64,000 bases of DNA, taken from the NCBI GenBank assembly GCA_036785705.1, contig JAWUZG010000070.1, positions 3,855,001-3,919,000 on the forward strand, in the 5' to 3' direction. This document shows, in pieces, positions 39,001-52,479 of this stretch. Positions within the stretch are counted from its first letter, which is position 1. Every line of letters starts with the position of its first letter. The stretch comes from Acanthornis magna (Eukaryota; Chordata; Aves; Passeriformes; Acanthizidae). The position numbers were made by a program, and so were the translations under genes. The notes under the pieces were generated by a model. That model was not told the origin of the DNA. It worked only from the letters and a program-made list of their open reading frames with translations, and did not search any database.

Positions 39001-42000
39001 TGCTGTGGATTGTAGCTGCTGTGGCTGATCGGTTGGAATGTGTGGTACTTTCTTGGGAAAAAGAAGAAAAAAATTAAGTAGAAGGTTTTTAGTGCTGTGT
39101 TCTGCAGCGCTGTAAATCTGGGCAGGTGTGGTGAGACATGTAATATGTGAGATTTCTAATACAGTGAAGCCAACAGATTGAATTTATCTTGCTATTACTG
39201 TTGTATGAATAACAATAATTACCCATTTTTCCTTTCATTAACTTTGTGATTTTGATAGATATGCTGCTTTTAGAAAGGCACAGACTAAAACTCTGAATTC
39301 TGTCTTCTGAAAAATCATCCTCTCTGGGAAAAACTCTTCCAGAGGCCAAGGAAATACTTCAGCTGGCAGGTTTTTTGAGTTGGTTTCCTTGTGTTCTTTT
39401 CTTAGGAAACTGGTCTCTAATGAGCAGATCTGATTTGAAGCTGCTTCAGGCTTGCACTGGGAAGGGAGAAATTTCTAAGCTCTGGGTCAAAGTTTGAGGG
39501 AATTTCCTTTTGTCTCCACAGAATCTTGTGTGTGATGATTTCCTTGCACTCTTTAGGAAGCCTGTTACAAGCTCTCATAGGGTTTCTAAAAGAAGGGCTG
39601 TAGGAATAGACTTGATAAGGATTGAGAAGCTGGATTTCTCTTCGCCAGTCTTGCATCTGAAAATACTTTTTCTTGTTACTTCTTTTCTGCAGAGCAGAGA
39701 TTTTGAGGTGATGACAGTCTGGGGTTTTATGTGAGCTTTTCCATGGAGCTTACCTTTTCCTGCAGCTGGCTCTCAGCCATGCATCCTCTGGAGCATAGGA
39801 ATGAGGCAGTAACAAGCAATGGGCAGCCTGAGTGTCCTTACTGATACAATTTATTTAAACACCAAAATATCAAACCGCTTCATTGAGATGATCATTGAAT
39901 AGGCTGAGGACTGTGAAACATGGGAAGGCCAAATAAGTAGCTAGATGATTAGTGACTGAAATGGTTGTTTAATTTAGGCGTAATAAAATAATTTAAAACC
40001 CGGGTGAGGTGTTTTTAGCATATAGTTTGGTATGTGTGACTCTTGAATCTGGTAGTCTTTCAGCAGCCCCCAGCTCCTCTGTGCTTTCTCTGGGCTCCCA
40101 CAGCACATGTCTCATGTCAGAGCATGGCACTAAACTGCTGAGCACTTGAGTAGAAATGCTGCTGTTGGCTTTCATTGTAGGATAAACCCAAATTTTATTG
40201 GTGCCCATCATCATCCTTACTTCATTTGTTGGACTGAGCAATGTAAAGCTCTCTTTCACCACTGACATCAGCTTTCCACTTTGTCATTGTATTTCTTTGA
40301 ACTGATTTTGGTGAACTCCTCTACTTAGATTACATACAACCCCAGCAGCAAAGATTCATTTGGGCAAAAATAGTGTACATTACTTCACTGTCAAGTAATA
40401 TCTTCGAAAATAAAACTGGTATCTAGTCTGCTAGGTTTTTCTTTTCTTCTCCTTTCTTTCTTTCATTTTTTTCTTCTGGTTTTCTTTTTCTCTTTATTTC
40501 TCCAGGAGAAACATCGTAAACTTCTAAAAAGTACATCTCTGAGCAGAACAAGTTGCACACTTTTGTTTTATGTTCACTAAGGAAAACATTTATCAAACTG
40601 TTTTGTTGATCTCTATAGATTCATTTTGTGGAGAAAGGCTGCCAAAATGCCACTCAAAGCTTAAGGCAAAGCCTACAGCAATCCTGATGTATTAAAAGAG
40701 AAAAAAAAAAATAGGGTGATGGAAACCCTGATCCACTGAATTGCTAGAAAGACTTTTTTATTCATATTGGTGTGAGATACTGTTGTGTTGGATCTGGCCT
40801 AAGATTCTCACTTGTGGTGTCAGTACTGAGTGAGGAGTATTTGTAAATTGTGTCTGTACCAGGGTTCCTTTTGGATGTTTACCACTGCTCACAGTGCTGA
40901 CATGGCTCTGTGCAAGGGCATTGAAGGTAGCCACACACATTCCTGACACAAGAGATCAGAGCTCCAGGGAGAAGCTCCATCAGCTGTGGAGCTGCAGTTT
41001 CCCAGGCAGCCCTGTCAAATGTTGCTCCTCCCTTGGGGCTGATGTTTGAGAAGTCTGTGGTGCTCCCTTCCCCTGAAGGGTGGGATGTCACAGTGGTACA
41101 AATAATTTTTGGTGGTGGCACGACTGCACCTACTTTCCTTTTGGAATGCCAGTTGGGATGTGTTATTTGAAACCATATCTCAGGCCCTGTATCAAACCCG
41201 TGGGCCTCCTCCAGCCCTAGAATTTATGCTGAGTTGTAGAGGAAGAAAGTGAGTGTGATGGATGTGCTCGTTGCCTCCACTGCTCTTGCAGCTTCTCTTT
41301 TTTTGTGACACTTGGTTCACCAAGACCTCGTTATCTTGTGTTGCTGAGACACGCAGCCAGTCCCTTGCTTAAGATAACTTAGGCTGCCTCAGACAGCTGG
41401 GAGGGAGCAGGGAGTGGAGACCGTGGCTTTTGTAGCATAATTACAAGTTCATGTCCCATTCACTTTGTCGCGGTGTCCACCAGAAGGAACACACTGGCTT
41501 CGCTGTGATGTGCCTGTGATCTGTTGATTGCTATCTTCTCCTCGAGTCAGAAACAGAATCCCCTGATGTTTAGCTTTAGCTGAAGGGGTGTGAAAAATTG
41601 ATGGCACCAGCAAAATCAAGGCTCTAGTAAAAACCGCTGGTTCTCAGCAAGCATTCGTTAGTGGGTTGGTTTTTTTTTCAAAACCAAAAAACTTTCCCAG
41701 ATAACAAGAACTGAATTTTATCTCTTACATCTTTTTCCATGGCACGTGCTAATTGTTTTCTTGTCAACTCTGCAAATAGTTAGCATGCCAGTAGCCTCTG
41801 AATATTTGTGCCAACCAGTGGCAGACCGTCACGAGTCTTATCTCCCTAGGCTGGTAAATAGAGGCAAAAAGAGTCATTTTCTTACTATTTATACCGGTTT
41901 TTCAGTGGAAGGTGTTACTTTCTGATTTAGAATTGATCTCAATCCTTTCAGCTTCAAGGGAGACCAGGTTACACATGTGTTAAGGCAGAGATCTGTCTGA

Positions 42001-44225
42001 TAAAACCTGAATAAGGATCTGCACAGCTAGCTCCCTAATTACCCAGCTGATTGTCCTGTCAATTAGCAGTACCCAAGCCTGGATGGCCATTCTGTCTCTG
42101 GCCTGGCTGAGCTCCTGATGTTTCTTGCTTGCCTGCTCTTTCCTACTGCAGTCCAGGCAAAGGCAGAAATCTTTGCTTGTGCCCCTTTTCTCAGAGCCCT
42201 CGTTGTGCAGGATGCACGCACTAATACCCAGCTGCTGTCTTCCTGCTGATATATTGACCTTATTTTAAAATTCATTTCAATTACTAACACAGAACATCTT
42301 TTTCCTCCAAATTCTTGCAAATTCCTGTTGGTTAACAAAGAAATGCATATCTGCTCTCTAAATACTTTTTTTTTCCTTTTTTTTTTCCAAAATAAATGTG
42401 AGGTGTGTGTTTAATTGCATTAAATTACTTGAGATGGAAGAGCTTACTTAATTTAGTAAATTACTCTGTGGATCATAATAAGGAGGATTGACCTGTTCTC
42501 GTGCTCTGACTTTCTGATGGCATCAGCAATAAAAAGCACAGAGGACCTATTTCAATCATTAAAATTGCAAAGGCATGTCAGAATGCTCAAGTAAAACAGG
42601 TCTTCTGAGTGGATGGCATATTTATGTAAGTGCTTTCAAAGGAAAAATGCTTCTTATGGTTGTATCGTTACAGCAACAAAACATGAGGAATGCAGCAACA
42701 AAGTTTTCAATCTTAATTATAAATCAGCTCAATTACAGGTACAATGTAACTCGTATTTCTGGTTTTCTTTCTACAAAATTAAATTATCTTTGTTGATATA
42801 AAAGTATAGTACACATCTGTCAAGTAGATGAATTCAAAGCAGTAAGAACAGCAGATTTCTCCTTTTTTTTTTTTTCTTTTTAGCTATATATATCTGAACA
42901 GTGAACTGTCATAGAATTTTTATGATTTTAATTCGATTTCTCAAGCATTAACTTTGTTCCTCCAAAAGTGAATTACCTAACATTGCTGTCTGGGTTGTGC
43001 GATGATTAATTATTAACCAAGTAGAATTAGTGACATGTACGTATTTGTGGGGAGGTGTAAGACATTTTGCAGTCCCAAATCAGCAATTGCAAGCCAAGGG
43101 CACATGCTCAGGTCCTCTCCCTTCCAGAGCAGGTCTCCAACGCAGCAGAGAGAGTGGGGAACGCTCCTGGAGCCACAGCTCTTCGAGCCGGCTGATATCT
43201 GGGGTAAAAGGTCTTGGCCAGGAAGCAGAAAGAAACCAAAAATTAAATGAGAGATAAAAATCTGTCCGAAATGTACAACTGAGAACACAGCTGAAACAAG
43301 TATAGCTGGAAATTCCAGAGGAAAACAGAGCCAGTTCTGCCTGTGAATACCCTCTCTAATGAAGAGCTCATTGTGAATTTAATGTGTGCCTGCAGTACAT
43401 TATTTTAAGTAGATCTCTGTAGTTCATGCATGCATTCATGATATTGGAAGTAGTGACAGAGTGGGTGTAGGAGCCTGGGAATATCTCTCCCTGGAACTCT
43501 GGCAGATACTGAACATCTGGAAAAATAGGAATCTCCTTTACATGTTGTAGAGCTAAAGCACTTTAACATTACCCAGTCACTGAGAGAGATTTCAGCATCG
43601 TGGGCTAAAATAGTGTTTTAGAGCAAATAACCAAGTAAGTGGTGGTATTTATTGCTGTGTCCAGACAATTTATGGTGCTCAAGCAGCAGGATGGCAATGC
43701 ACTGGCTGTCCTATGTGTAATTAGTTGTGTGAATAAACAACTGAAATTAGCAGAAAAATCTATTCATGGAGAAAGTCCTTTGTGAAATCCAGTGATGCCG
43801 TGTTTGCTCACAGAACAATGTAATTAAGGTTCCACAGGAAAACTGCCTCTTTCATTCCAGCAGGGCTCTGGAATGTGCCTGACAACATCCCTGTGCCAGC
43901 AGAAGTACCACATGTGCACCTGCTCACTGATTTTTAGAAAATCAATTAATGTGAATGAAATGTGCCAGAGAAGGTAACTGGTGAGTAAAGGTGTGACTGT
44001 GTGTGCAGGTAGGACCTGCAGTGTCCTCAGGGCCTGTCTGTGCAGCCCAGGGGCCTGGGCAGGCTCTGCCACAGTTCTGCCTCACTTGCTTAATTATCTT
44101 CCAAATCTTGGCACAAGCAAAGGGCAAGGACACCGCTCACGTATCCTCAGGTGAAGTCAGATTATGGGCAGAGCATGCACAAGGTCTTGGAAGACTGAAT
44201 TTTAGACATAGGAGAAAATACCATT
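36001..44225. other. Gene-free sequence with pyrimidine tracts
   Basis: No gene was recognised; the longest frame is 112 codons (minus, 36186-36524), without domains. Pyrimidine-rich tracts lie at 37421-37449 and 40435-40504, with T runs at 37390-37399, about 42366-42388 and about 42862-42873. The block 42380-42560 is AT-rich with TTTAATTGCATTAAATTAC and related homeodomain-type strings, and may be a conserved noncoding element. Confidence 0.5.
40435..40504. repeat. Polypyrimidine tract
   Basis: About 70 bases are almost entirely C and T on the plus strand, in irregular CTTT and TTCT blocks, interrupted by a few A and G. The tract ends in CTCCAG. Although polypyrimidine plus AG resembles a splice acceptor, no plausible exon follows. 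Confidence 0.8.
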
Positions 44226-44236
44226 GCTGAGAAAGT
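44226..44236. repeat. Left copy of 11-bp direct repeat flanking a minisatellite
   Basis: GCTGAGAAAGT occurs here and again at 45196-45206, just beyond the other end of the 67-bp array. It may be chance, a slippage or recombination footprint, or a duplication made when the array's founder sequence arrived. Confidence 0.6.
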
Positions 44237-44264
44237 AGTTACCAAGCAAAAATGCTGGCGAGCT

Positions 44265-45188
44265 CTGTCTGCAAGGCCTGGGGGACCTGGCATCCCTGTG
44301 ACACTGTGCTGCTTAAACCAGACCAGTCCCCCTGTCTGCAAGGCCTGGGGACCTGGCATCCCTGTGACACTGTGCTGCTTAAACCAGACCAGTCCCCCTG
44401 TCTGCAAGGCCTGGGGACCTGGCATCCCTGTGACACTGTGCTGCTTAAACCAGACCAGTCCCCCTGTCTGCAAGGCCTGGGGAGCTGGCATCCCTGTGAC
44501 ACTGTGCTGCTTAAACCAGACCAGTCCCCCTGTCTGCAAGGCCTGGGGGAGCTGGCATCCCTGTGACACTGTGCTGCTTAAACCAGACCAGTCCCCCTGT
44601 CTGCAAGGCCTGGGGGAGCTGGCATCCCTGTGACACTGTGCTGCTTAAACCAGACCAGTCCCCCTGTCTGCAAGGCCTGGGGGAGCTGGCATCCCTGTGA
44701 CACTGTGCTGCTTAAACCAGACCAGTCCCCCTGTCTGCAAGGCCTGGGGGAGCTGGCATCCCTGTGACACTGTGCTGCTTAAACCAGACCAGTCCCCCTG
44801 TCTGCAAGGCCTGGGGGAGCTGGCATCCCTGTGACACTGTGCTGCTTAAACCAGACCAGTCCCCCTGTCTGCAAGGCCTGGGGAGCTGGCATCCCTGTGA
44901 CACTGTGCTGCTTAAACCAGACCAGTCCCCCTGTCTGCAAGGCCTGGGGGAGCTGGCATCCCTGTGACACTGTGCTGCTTAAACCAGACCAGTCCCCCTG
45001 TCTGCAAGGCCTGGGGGAGCTGGCATCCCTGTGACACTGTGCTGCTTAAACCAGACCAGTCCCCCTGTCTGCAAGGCCTGGGGGAGCTGGCATCCCTGTG
45101 ACACTGTGCTGCTTAAACCAGACCAGTCCCCCTGTCTGCAAGGCCTGGGGGAGCTGGCATGCCTGTGACACTGTGCTGCTTAAACCAG
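44265..45188. repeat. Minisatellite, 66/67-bp unit, 14 copies
   Basis: Units begin with CTGTCTGCAAGGCCTGGGG at 44265, 44332, 44398, 44464, 44530, 44597, 44664, 44731, 44798, 44865, 44931, 44998, 45065 and 45132. The last unit is cut short near 45188. The variation I saw is a run of four or five G (66- or 67-bp units), ACC against AGC after it in the first three units, and one CCC-to-GCC change in the last. The near-identity points to recent expansion or ongoing homogenisation. The unit contains GCTTAAACC and CAGTCCCCCTG and opens frames on both strands (up to 135 codons), but mixed 66/67-bp lengths shift the frame, so it is not coding. Confidence 0.98.
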
Positions 45189-45195
45189 GGAGTCA

Positions 45196-45206
45196 GCTGA
45201 GAAAGT
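45196..45206. repeat. Right copy of 11-bp direct repeat flanking a minisatellite
   Basis: This is an exact copy of the GCTGAGAAAGT at 44226-44236. It starts 8 bases after the last recognisable base of the array; the left copy ends 28 bases before the first unit. Confidence 0.6.
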
Positions 45207-48200
45207 CACGGCGCAGGGTTGTGATGTTTTATTTAGACTGGTTTCCAAAGAGGAGAGAAGCTGTAATAAAAGCTCTGGGCAGCAGTGGATAGAAAAATAA
45301 CTGGGTTTTTAACCTGCCTGTGGTTGCTGAGTCTGTTCATTGGCCTTTCATGTGTCCTCTCGTGGACACAGAGTACCCGGGCACGTCACTATCCAAGAGT
45401 GTTGTGTTTCAGCAAACACAAAGAGAATAATTTGTACTGCTTCTGTGGGTGCTGTCCACACATGAGACTTCAAATGAAGGCTGGTGCACTGCTCATGTGC
45501 AGCATTTGTAAAACTCTTAGATGCAACAGTATGTTTTGCTAGAATTCCAAAACATGTCTCCCAAATCTGGTCAGCAGAATCACTTGAACAAAACCATCTG
45601 TGTCTGGGTACAGCTTAGTTCTTAGTTCTTAGCTGTGCAGAGAAGCAATGTGAGAGCAAGAAGTTGTGGCTATCTTTAATATTGAATATTGCTGGGGAGT
45701 TTTTTGAGATTTTTTTTTTTACATAACTTTGTTCTCAGAAGTCACTCCCTGGAACAGCTGTGCTTTTGTGATGAAATTCTCTTACCTTGATTCATGACAC
45801 AAACCCTTCTCTCATGCATCTGCATAACCCAGTTATTTGCATAGCACCAAGGAGAATTGTGCATATTAACTAAATCCGTTGCTTTCCAAGGTTTAGGGAA
45901 CTCTAATTATTTTCAGTTAAAACTTTTCTTGGCTTTGTAACTAAAAAAAAGAAGTAAAAGCCTTTTTTTTTTTTTTTGTAGTTGGCAGTAATTCTTAGAA
46001 AGAATTAATCTTTGCTGTATTATTTCAACAGTCTCTTCAGTTTGTTTTTTGGTGAGTCCTGTTACTGTTTTCAGAACATGGATACAAAACTGGGATCCTC
46101 TGCAGGCACTAAGCCAGGAAAGTGGAGTGGAGAGGGGAGGGTGAGCAATGAATAAGTAGGTAACTATAGGAATGGTTTCTTCCCAATCTCACCCACTGTG
46201 CATCCTGCATTAACATACAAGAGGAATATATAGTCCCAGCAGTGTATTCACTGTCCAGTGTTTCAGAAATTTTTTTCGGTGCAGAAATGTGGGATTCAGG
46301 TATTCCACAGGGCTTTCACCAGGTTTCTGCAGGACCTCAGTGGTGCCTCCCTTCAGAATGTGTCTCTGTCCCGTGGCAGAATGCTCTGATGGGACCTCCA
46401 GTAAAGGTGCCTTTTCCCATTGCTGCCCCAGTGCCCACAAGAGGTTTCCAAAGTCCCTTATCCTTTGTTTGGCACTGATCCATACCCCGAGGTGTGTGAG
46501 GAGGAGAGAATGATGTGATGAGCTCTGCTGTTTTGCTGCCCTTAGAATGCCAGGGGGGCATCCCTTCCTGATACCTTCAGTTTGCACTAGTAATTAGAAA
46601 TGCTGTAGTCCTAAAAAGCTCTAGAAATGTAATTAAAATCAAACATAATACTTCCTGGGGCAGAAATTGGCAGTGGTACTTTCTGTTCCCTAGGAAATGT
46701 CCAAAGCAATAAAAATGAGCCCTTGTTTGTAGACAGATGGGAAGCTTCCTGTGAAGGACAGAGGAGTGTGCATGGCTGTTTCTACCTTCATCTCACCAAG
46801 AGGGACCAAAAGGGAAACACTGTTCCAGTGAAGATGTTCAGGCAGCTTTTACCTTCTGTGTGGAAGATGCAGTTTATCTGTCTCAGAGGTAATTGGACAC
46901 CAGATGACAAAGTGAGCTAATTTAATAAAAAGGCTGAGGAATAAAATTTTAGTCTGCAGCCATGGCTAATTCTGTTCTGTTCGCAGTAAAAATAATAATA
47001 ACTTTCCTTTGATGTGGCCATTTTAGCATCTATGTTGCAAATAACTGGCATAGCAACTTGATAGAAAAAGACATAAAGATCCTTCCTCTATTGCAACCGT
47101 TTTGATCAGGTGATAAAAATGACCAGGTTGTGAAAGTAGTAATATCTGGGTCATTTAATCAATTTGACACCAATTTATGACTGTGTAGGGAAATGAAAAT
47201 GGAAAACAAATAGTCTTTAAGTCCTGGTAACAGAAGATATACATCACTCACTCTCAGCTTTTCATTTTTAAGAGTATGAATACCATAAGCACTGAACATG
47301 ACTCTCAGTTCATAAATCAGTTTTGAAACAAAAATTTTTTGAAGTCTACAGGGAATCTTTACAGAACTGCTGTATAAACCAGTAATACAGATGTACGAAA
47401 AGCAGAAGGAGATTAAATGTTGCGTGTATGACCTTAGTCTTGGTAGAGTTTTAGGAAGGATGTCATCATTCTCACGGGCTGACAAAGGCAGAAACACTGT
47501 AATCTCTTCCTCATTTGTTCTTAAGATTTGTAAAATTAAGTGCTACCAAACTTCATCAAGGAGATGAAGTGCCAATCCACCAAAATAATTGAACCTGCTC
47601 CTGAGAATCAGTGATGAGTACTTTATGACTCCATATGTGTGGTGGGGATAGCAGTTCCAATATCCCTTTGAGCTGCAGAGGAATTCAAGCTGAGAGAAGC
47701 CCCATGGATTCTGCTTGTTGCGTCTTTGGTTGTTAAAGGAAAGCGCATGTCAGACCAGGCACTGATAGGATAACGTGTTGCCAACAGCAAGCTATTTTGA
47801 GTTAACATTTACTTACAGTATAGAAATGTCAGGCACAAAGCATGTTACCGAGTTCCCTTATTAATTGGGGGTTTTATTATTTATTGAGATACTGCTCCAC
47901 AATCCCTTACATGGTATTCCTGCTGGAAAGGTAAAGGCAAAGCATACACCGTTTCTTTCGACTGGCTTCAGTTTGTCCCTCTGCTTGGTTCGGTGCCCTG
48001 CCTGCTGCTCTGCCTGGCCAGAGTCACCCTGGACTGGGACTGCCGCTGGAGACACTGGGGCTGTTCCATGCAATGACGTGGGCACTTTTAGGAGCTGTCC
48101 TTGAACTGTCACTGAAGGAAGTGCTGACCAGCACTCAGCGGCTCCATGCCGCTGCAGGCTTTGTCTTCTTCAAGTGTCCTCAAAACACTCAAGCATAAAG

Positions 48201-51200
48201 AGTTCTGCTGAACTGGGGGGTTGATTGCTGCCTACTTTGGATTTCCTGGGGAATGTGTAGGATTTTTTCCTCATTTCTGATCTCACTTGTTGAGTTAATG
48301 CCTTTAGCTCAAGCTGTCTACATTTCTATTTCGGCTGTGGCAGAGGCGATTGCTGATCATGAACGGGGCAGATGTCGTAACACTGATCCAGACACAGATG
48401 TTTCACTGTCTGCCTTGAGGGGGATTTTAGGGGGGAAAACTTTGCTTTCTCAGTTGTTTCTATATCAACAAATAAAACTATCCTCCAAAACATCAGGCTT
48501 GTCCAAAAGAGCAGTATCTGATGGTGTTATGCAAGAGCCGCATACCAGTACACGACTCGTGGCTTCTTCTGAACTTGGCTGCAGGGCACTGAGAGTGCAG
48601 AGTTGTTTTTCATCCTGCTGTACTTCCTTAGCATAAACAGAGTCCGGCTATTGCTCCCAGTCTGTCCCTAACTTGCATGTAGAGTCTTCTTGCAGCTTTG
48701 TCCATGGGACAAGAGGGATCTGCTACCCTGAGCACACCTTGCTGTCAGATCAGTGGTGCTTTGATAAGGCTCCATCTGCAGAAAATTGGTGTGCGGGGGG
48801 TGGTAGGTTCAGTGAAATCTAGTCCTGTTTCCTGTGGGATATTCCAAACTTTGCTAGAGATACATATTTTTAAACCTTCACTGCTTCTTGATTGCTTGGA
48901 GAGGAAAAGGGTTGGTTTTACTTCGGTTGCTGACAGACATTTCTGAAGATTGGAATAGATTTTAAATATCCCAGCAGAGAAACCCCTCCCTTCCCTATCA
49001 CACATAAACATGATTTTGTCCTGGTAAAGCATTTGGAAGGGAGCTGATGTGTAATCCAGAAGGGGAGCTGGAGCTAGGGAGCTGTGCCACAATGGTGAGA
49101 ATGGAGCAGATGAGAGATCCCTAGAAAGGGTCAGATGAGGAGGGAGAGATGCAGACTGGCTGGCCATGGTGTGCCAGAGGCAGTGAGGAAGGAGTTGCTG
49201 GGGAAATTTCAGTACAGTTCTGACAGCACTGCAGTCTGTTGAGAGCTGAAGCCCCTATTTGCTGGTTCAAAGGCCAAAAGGACCTTTTCAGGGAGAACTG
49301 CTGAAGGAAGTGTGGGAGTCTTGTTCTGGCTGGGAGTGACATCACCTGGCTCCTGCATGTACCACACACAGTGCCAAGGAAGCCTCTCCTTCCTGCTGCT
49401 TTTATGCTCTTCAGGGCTCACTGAGCCTGCAGTTGTAGGAAATTAATCAGCTGGAGTACCTGTAGGGCCTCAGGCTCCGAGATGGTCATTTCATTCCTGG
49501 GACCTCCCACATAGCTGTGAGTTTGGATGCTTGGGACTTTCCTCCTCACAGGAGCAGGAGAAGCCACCTTCATGCACTCTGGCTGGATGTTCAGGTTTCT
49601 CTCTGCTGCAGAGAGCAAGACATTTTGTAGCATGAAGCTGGAAACTTTAGTACTTCCTTTCATCTGCTGCTTTGAGGTTTCCATTTGCAAAGTTGGAGCA
49701 TTGTTCTTGGTTTACAAAAGTGATGTCTAATCCAAATGCAGAAAGGAGGCAGTTTGTAGTGTAATGCCCAGTTGTCTTGGTTTCATGCCACATCTGAATT
49801 CTCCTAATTTTTCAATTTTAACTCTCAGATTACCTGTAAAGCACAAATGTTTGAGTAACTGATCCAAAGGGAATATAAGTGATACATATTTACAGTCAGA
49901 AAGAGTGAGGTAAAATGTCCTCTTTTCTGCATTTCTCCTTCAAACTCCAATTCCCCGCTTCCCGCAGAGTCTGCTGCCCTGTCCCTGTGTGCTTGATCCC
50001 CGTTCTGCACCTCCGCCCCCAGCTCTGCCCAGGTGTGGCTTACCAGGAAGGGATTCTCAAGGAGCTGCTTTAGGAGAGCTGATTATCTGTGTGTTCAAGT
50101 ATCACCCAGCTCCCAGGGTGAGTCTGTAACTGCTCTGTCCTAAAGCAGGTGTGTCGCTCTTTTAAAGCTCAGTCCAGCAGAAACGAGCAGTGTGTTATTT
50201 TCCAGTCCAAACACGATGCCTGGAGAATAGGGCTGTCCTGGATAACTCAGGTACCTCAGATCTGAATCACTGCTGCCTTTCCATACTCAAATCAGCACTT
50301 AGCATGTCTCGAGGGCAGGCAGGTGGGTTTCTTACTGGTCTCTGAGGATTTTACCAGAAATACTCTCTTCCTGAAGCAGTACCTACAGGCACAATGTTAG
50401 CATGTCATGGAAATGACTTCACTGTGATACATTAAAGAATAATGTGCTCGAGTTATGTGCATGCAAGCTATTAGTGCTTCCTCCCCTCCACACAGCAAGC
50501 TGTTTATCTTTCAAAAGGCTGAAAACTCTTCATTTTGCTTTCCAGAGATTTCCTTATGGAACAAACAGTATAAATAACACCTGCAGTATGAAGCTTTGGG
50601 GATAAAAAGAGATAATGTTTGTGCTTAATTTCTTTCCTCCTTCCCATCCATGTCATGTTCAACATTTGCATATGAAATTCATCTCCCACCCTTTCCCATG
50701 AGCCTTGTTAGTGTCCTGCTGTGCCCTCCCACACAACTTGGCCAAGATTAAAAGACCTTTAAATCTATCATTGAAAATATATTTTGGGAACAACATTTCA
50801 GACAGTATTTCTGTTTAAATGAGTTGCTTCTGATTCCCAAATGTTAAAAAGATACAAGATAGGGAAGCTAGGAGGAGGGCAGACCCTGAAGCTGGAAAAG
50901 CATGTCTTTTCCATGAGCACATTGCTAGAAATAGTATTCCCTGGACTGAGCTGATGAACCTGAAGCTTTAAGCCATGATGTTTGTATTGATGTATGTATT
51001 ATGTATGTTTGCACTCAATCCCAAGGAGCAGAGCAGGCAGGGAAAGAGTGCATTAGGACCACCATGCGTTGTCTGTCCACAGCAGTAAGAGGCAGCTGCT
51101 GCTGAGATTGCAGAACCCTTGCTCTCTGCCGTGTCGGGAAGCTCAGCTAAGATTACCTGTGGCTCAGTATTCTCACAAGCAATTAAATGCAGGGCTTTGG

Positions 51201-52479
51201 GCTGACTATCTTGCTGTTATTTGTAGTGAAGTTACACATAACAGTCCCAACTGAAACTGGGGCCCATTTTTACTCAGCGTTGTACGGATTTGTCAATGTG
51301 ATGCTGTGTCTCAAAATAAAACTGGGAAGCAGCTCTACAGGTGGTTTTTATATTTGCCCCAAAAGCCACTGCCGAAAGCCACAAATAGATCTTGTCTCAT
51401 CCTTCTCAGCCTCCCCACTAGAACAGGATGTATTTTGGGCATGTTTTAACGTTCTAGCACAGTTGCCAAAACCTGTGATTAGAACTCACATTTTTTGTAA
51501 TTTGTGATTGCTGCAGTATTTGACATTTTCCTTCAAGTGTCAGTTTCTGTACTCAAGCAGCTGAATAAGGAGTCTCAACTTTCTTTAAAAACAAAATTTG
51601 TAAGCTCTTGTGGTTGCTTGAAAATGGGACTCTTTTTTTCATTTGCTTTTGAGGAGCAGAATGTTTGTATTCTTTCTTTTCATACTTAAATATTTTTAAC
51701 ATCTGTAACTACTAATCACTAAATTCATTATCGCTCAATTTTTTCAGCTAATTCATGACCGTGTGGTCATTCACCATGGCTGCACTACTGAAAAAGAAAA
51801 CCCTGTAGGGAAAGCAAGCACACATTTTTGGCATAGCTCTTGGATGTGCCTCTATTAAAAGGTAGGACTGCTGAGGCACATTTAGTTTGCATCCCCGTTG
51901 CAGTGAGACGTTTCTGATGGTCCATCACAACCACCATACCATCTGCTTTTTCCAGGCTATTTATTCCATCCTTGTCTAACTTCTTTCTGCTTTAAAAGCA
52001 AGCACTTTTCTCAAACCTGTTACCACTCACTGAATTATTTTTTAAGTGTGTTCTGGAAAAATTAATCCAGCCTCCATCTTGTCAGATATTCTCTTGCTGG
52101 AGCAGCTATGGCTTCTGAGGGAAGAAAATCTTACTATCAATTAGGGTAACAGCATGATGTATCCACACTGGAAGAGTGTTTCTTGCACTTTCATCAGTCA
52201 GTCATCAATTTGTACAGGCTGCTTAAGCTTTTTCGTAATTTTGAGTGTGTGAGTTATCATCATGCTCTACTTGGCAATATCTACAAGTGAAAATGAGGTT
52301 AATCCTTAACTATATTCTTGAATCAGTACTTGAAGAATGAGGTGTTCTTCCTTTATCCTATCCTGTAGTATTTTATAATCGTGTTATTAGGAAAGATTTT
52401 AATTGTTTTCAGAAAGAGGTGTGGATTTCATAGCTGTAAAAACAGCCATCTTTTCAAACCTCATTGAGCCCTTGCTTAC

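Noticed and set aside
40435..40506. Splice acceptor (long polypyrimidine tract followed by CAG)
   Set aside because: The sequence after it has stops in all frames within a short distance and no donor pairs with it. It is best read as low complexity.
44162..44569. 135-codon minus ORF and 104-111-codon plus ORFs across the 67-bp array
   Set aside because: They are repeat-driven. Unit lengths alternate between 66 and 67 bp, so the frame is not maintained, and frames are open on both strands.
44265..45188. CRISPR-like array
   Set aside because: Units are directly adjacent, with no unique spacers. The DNA is vertebrate in character.
46700..46915. Exon-like ORF ending at a GAGGTAATT donor-like sequence
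   Set aside because: There is no convincing acceptor, no recognisable domain and no neighbouring exon. GT-containing donor matches are frequent by chance.
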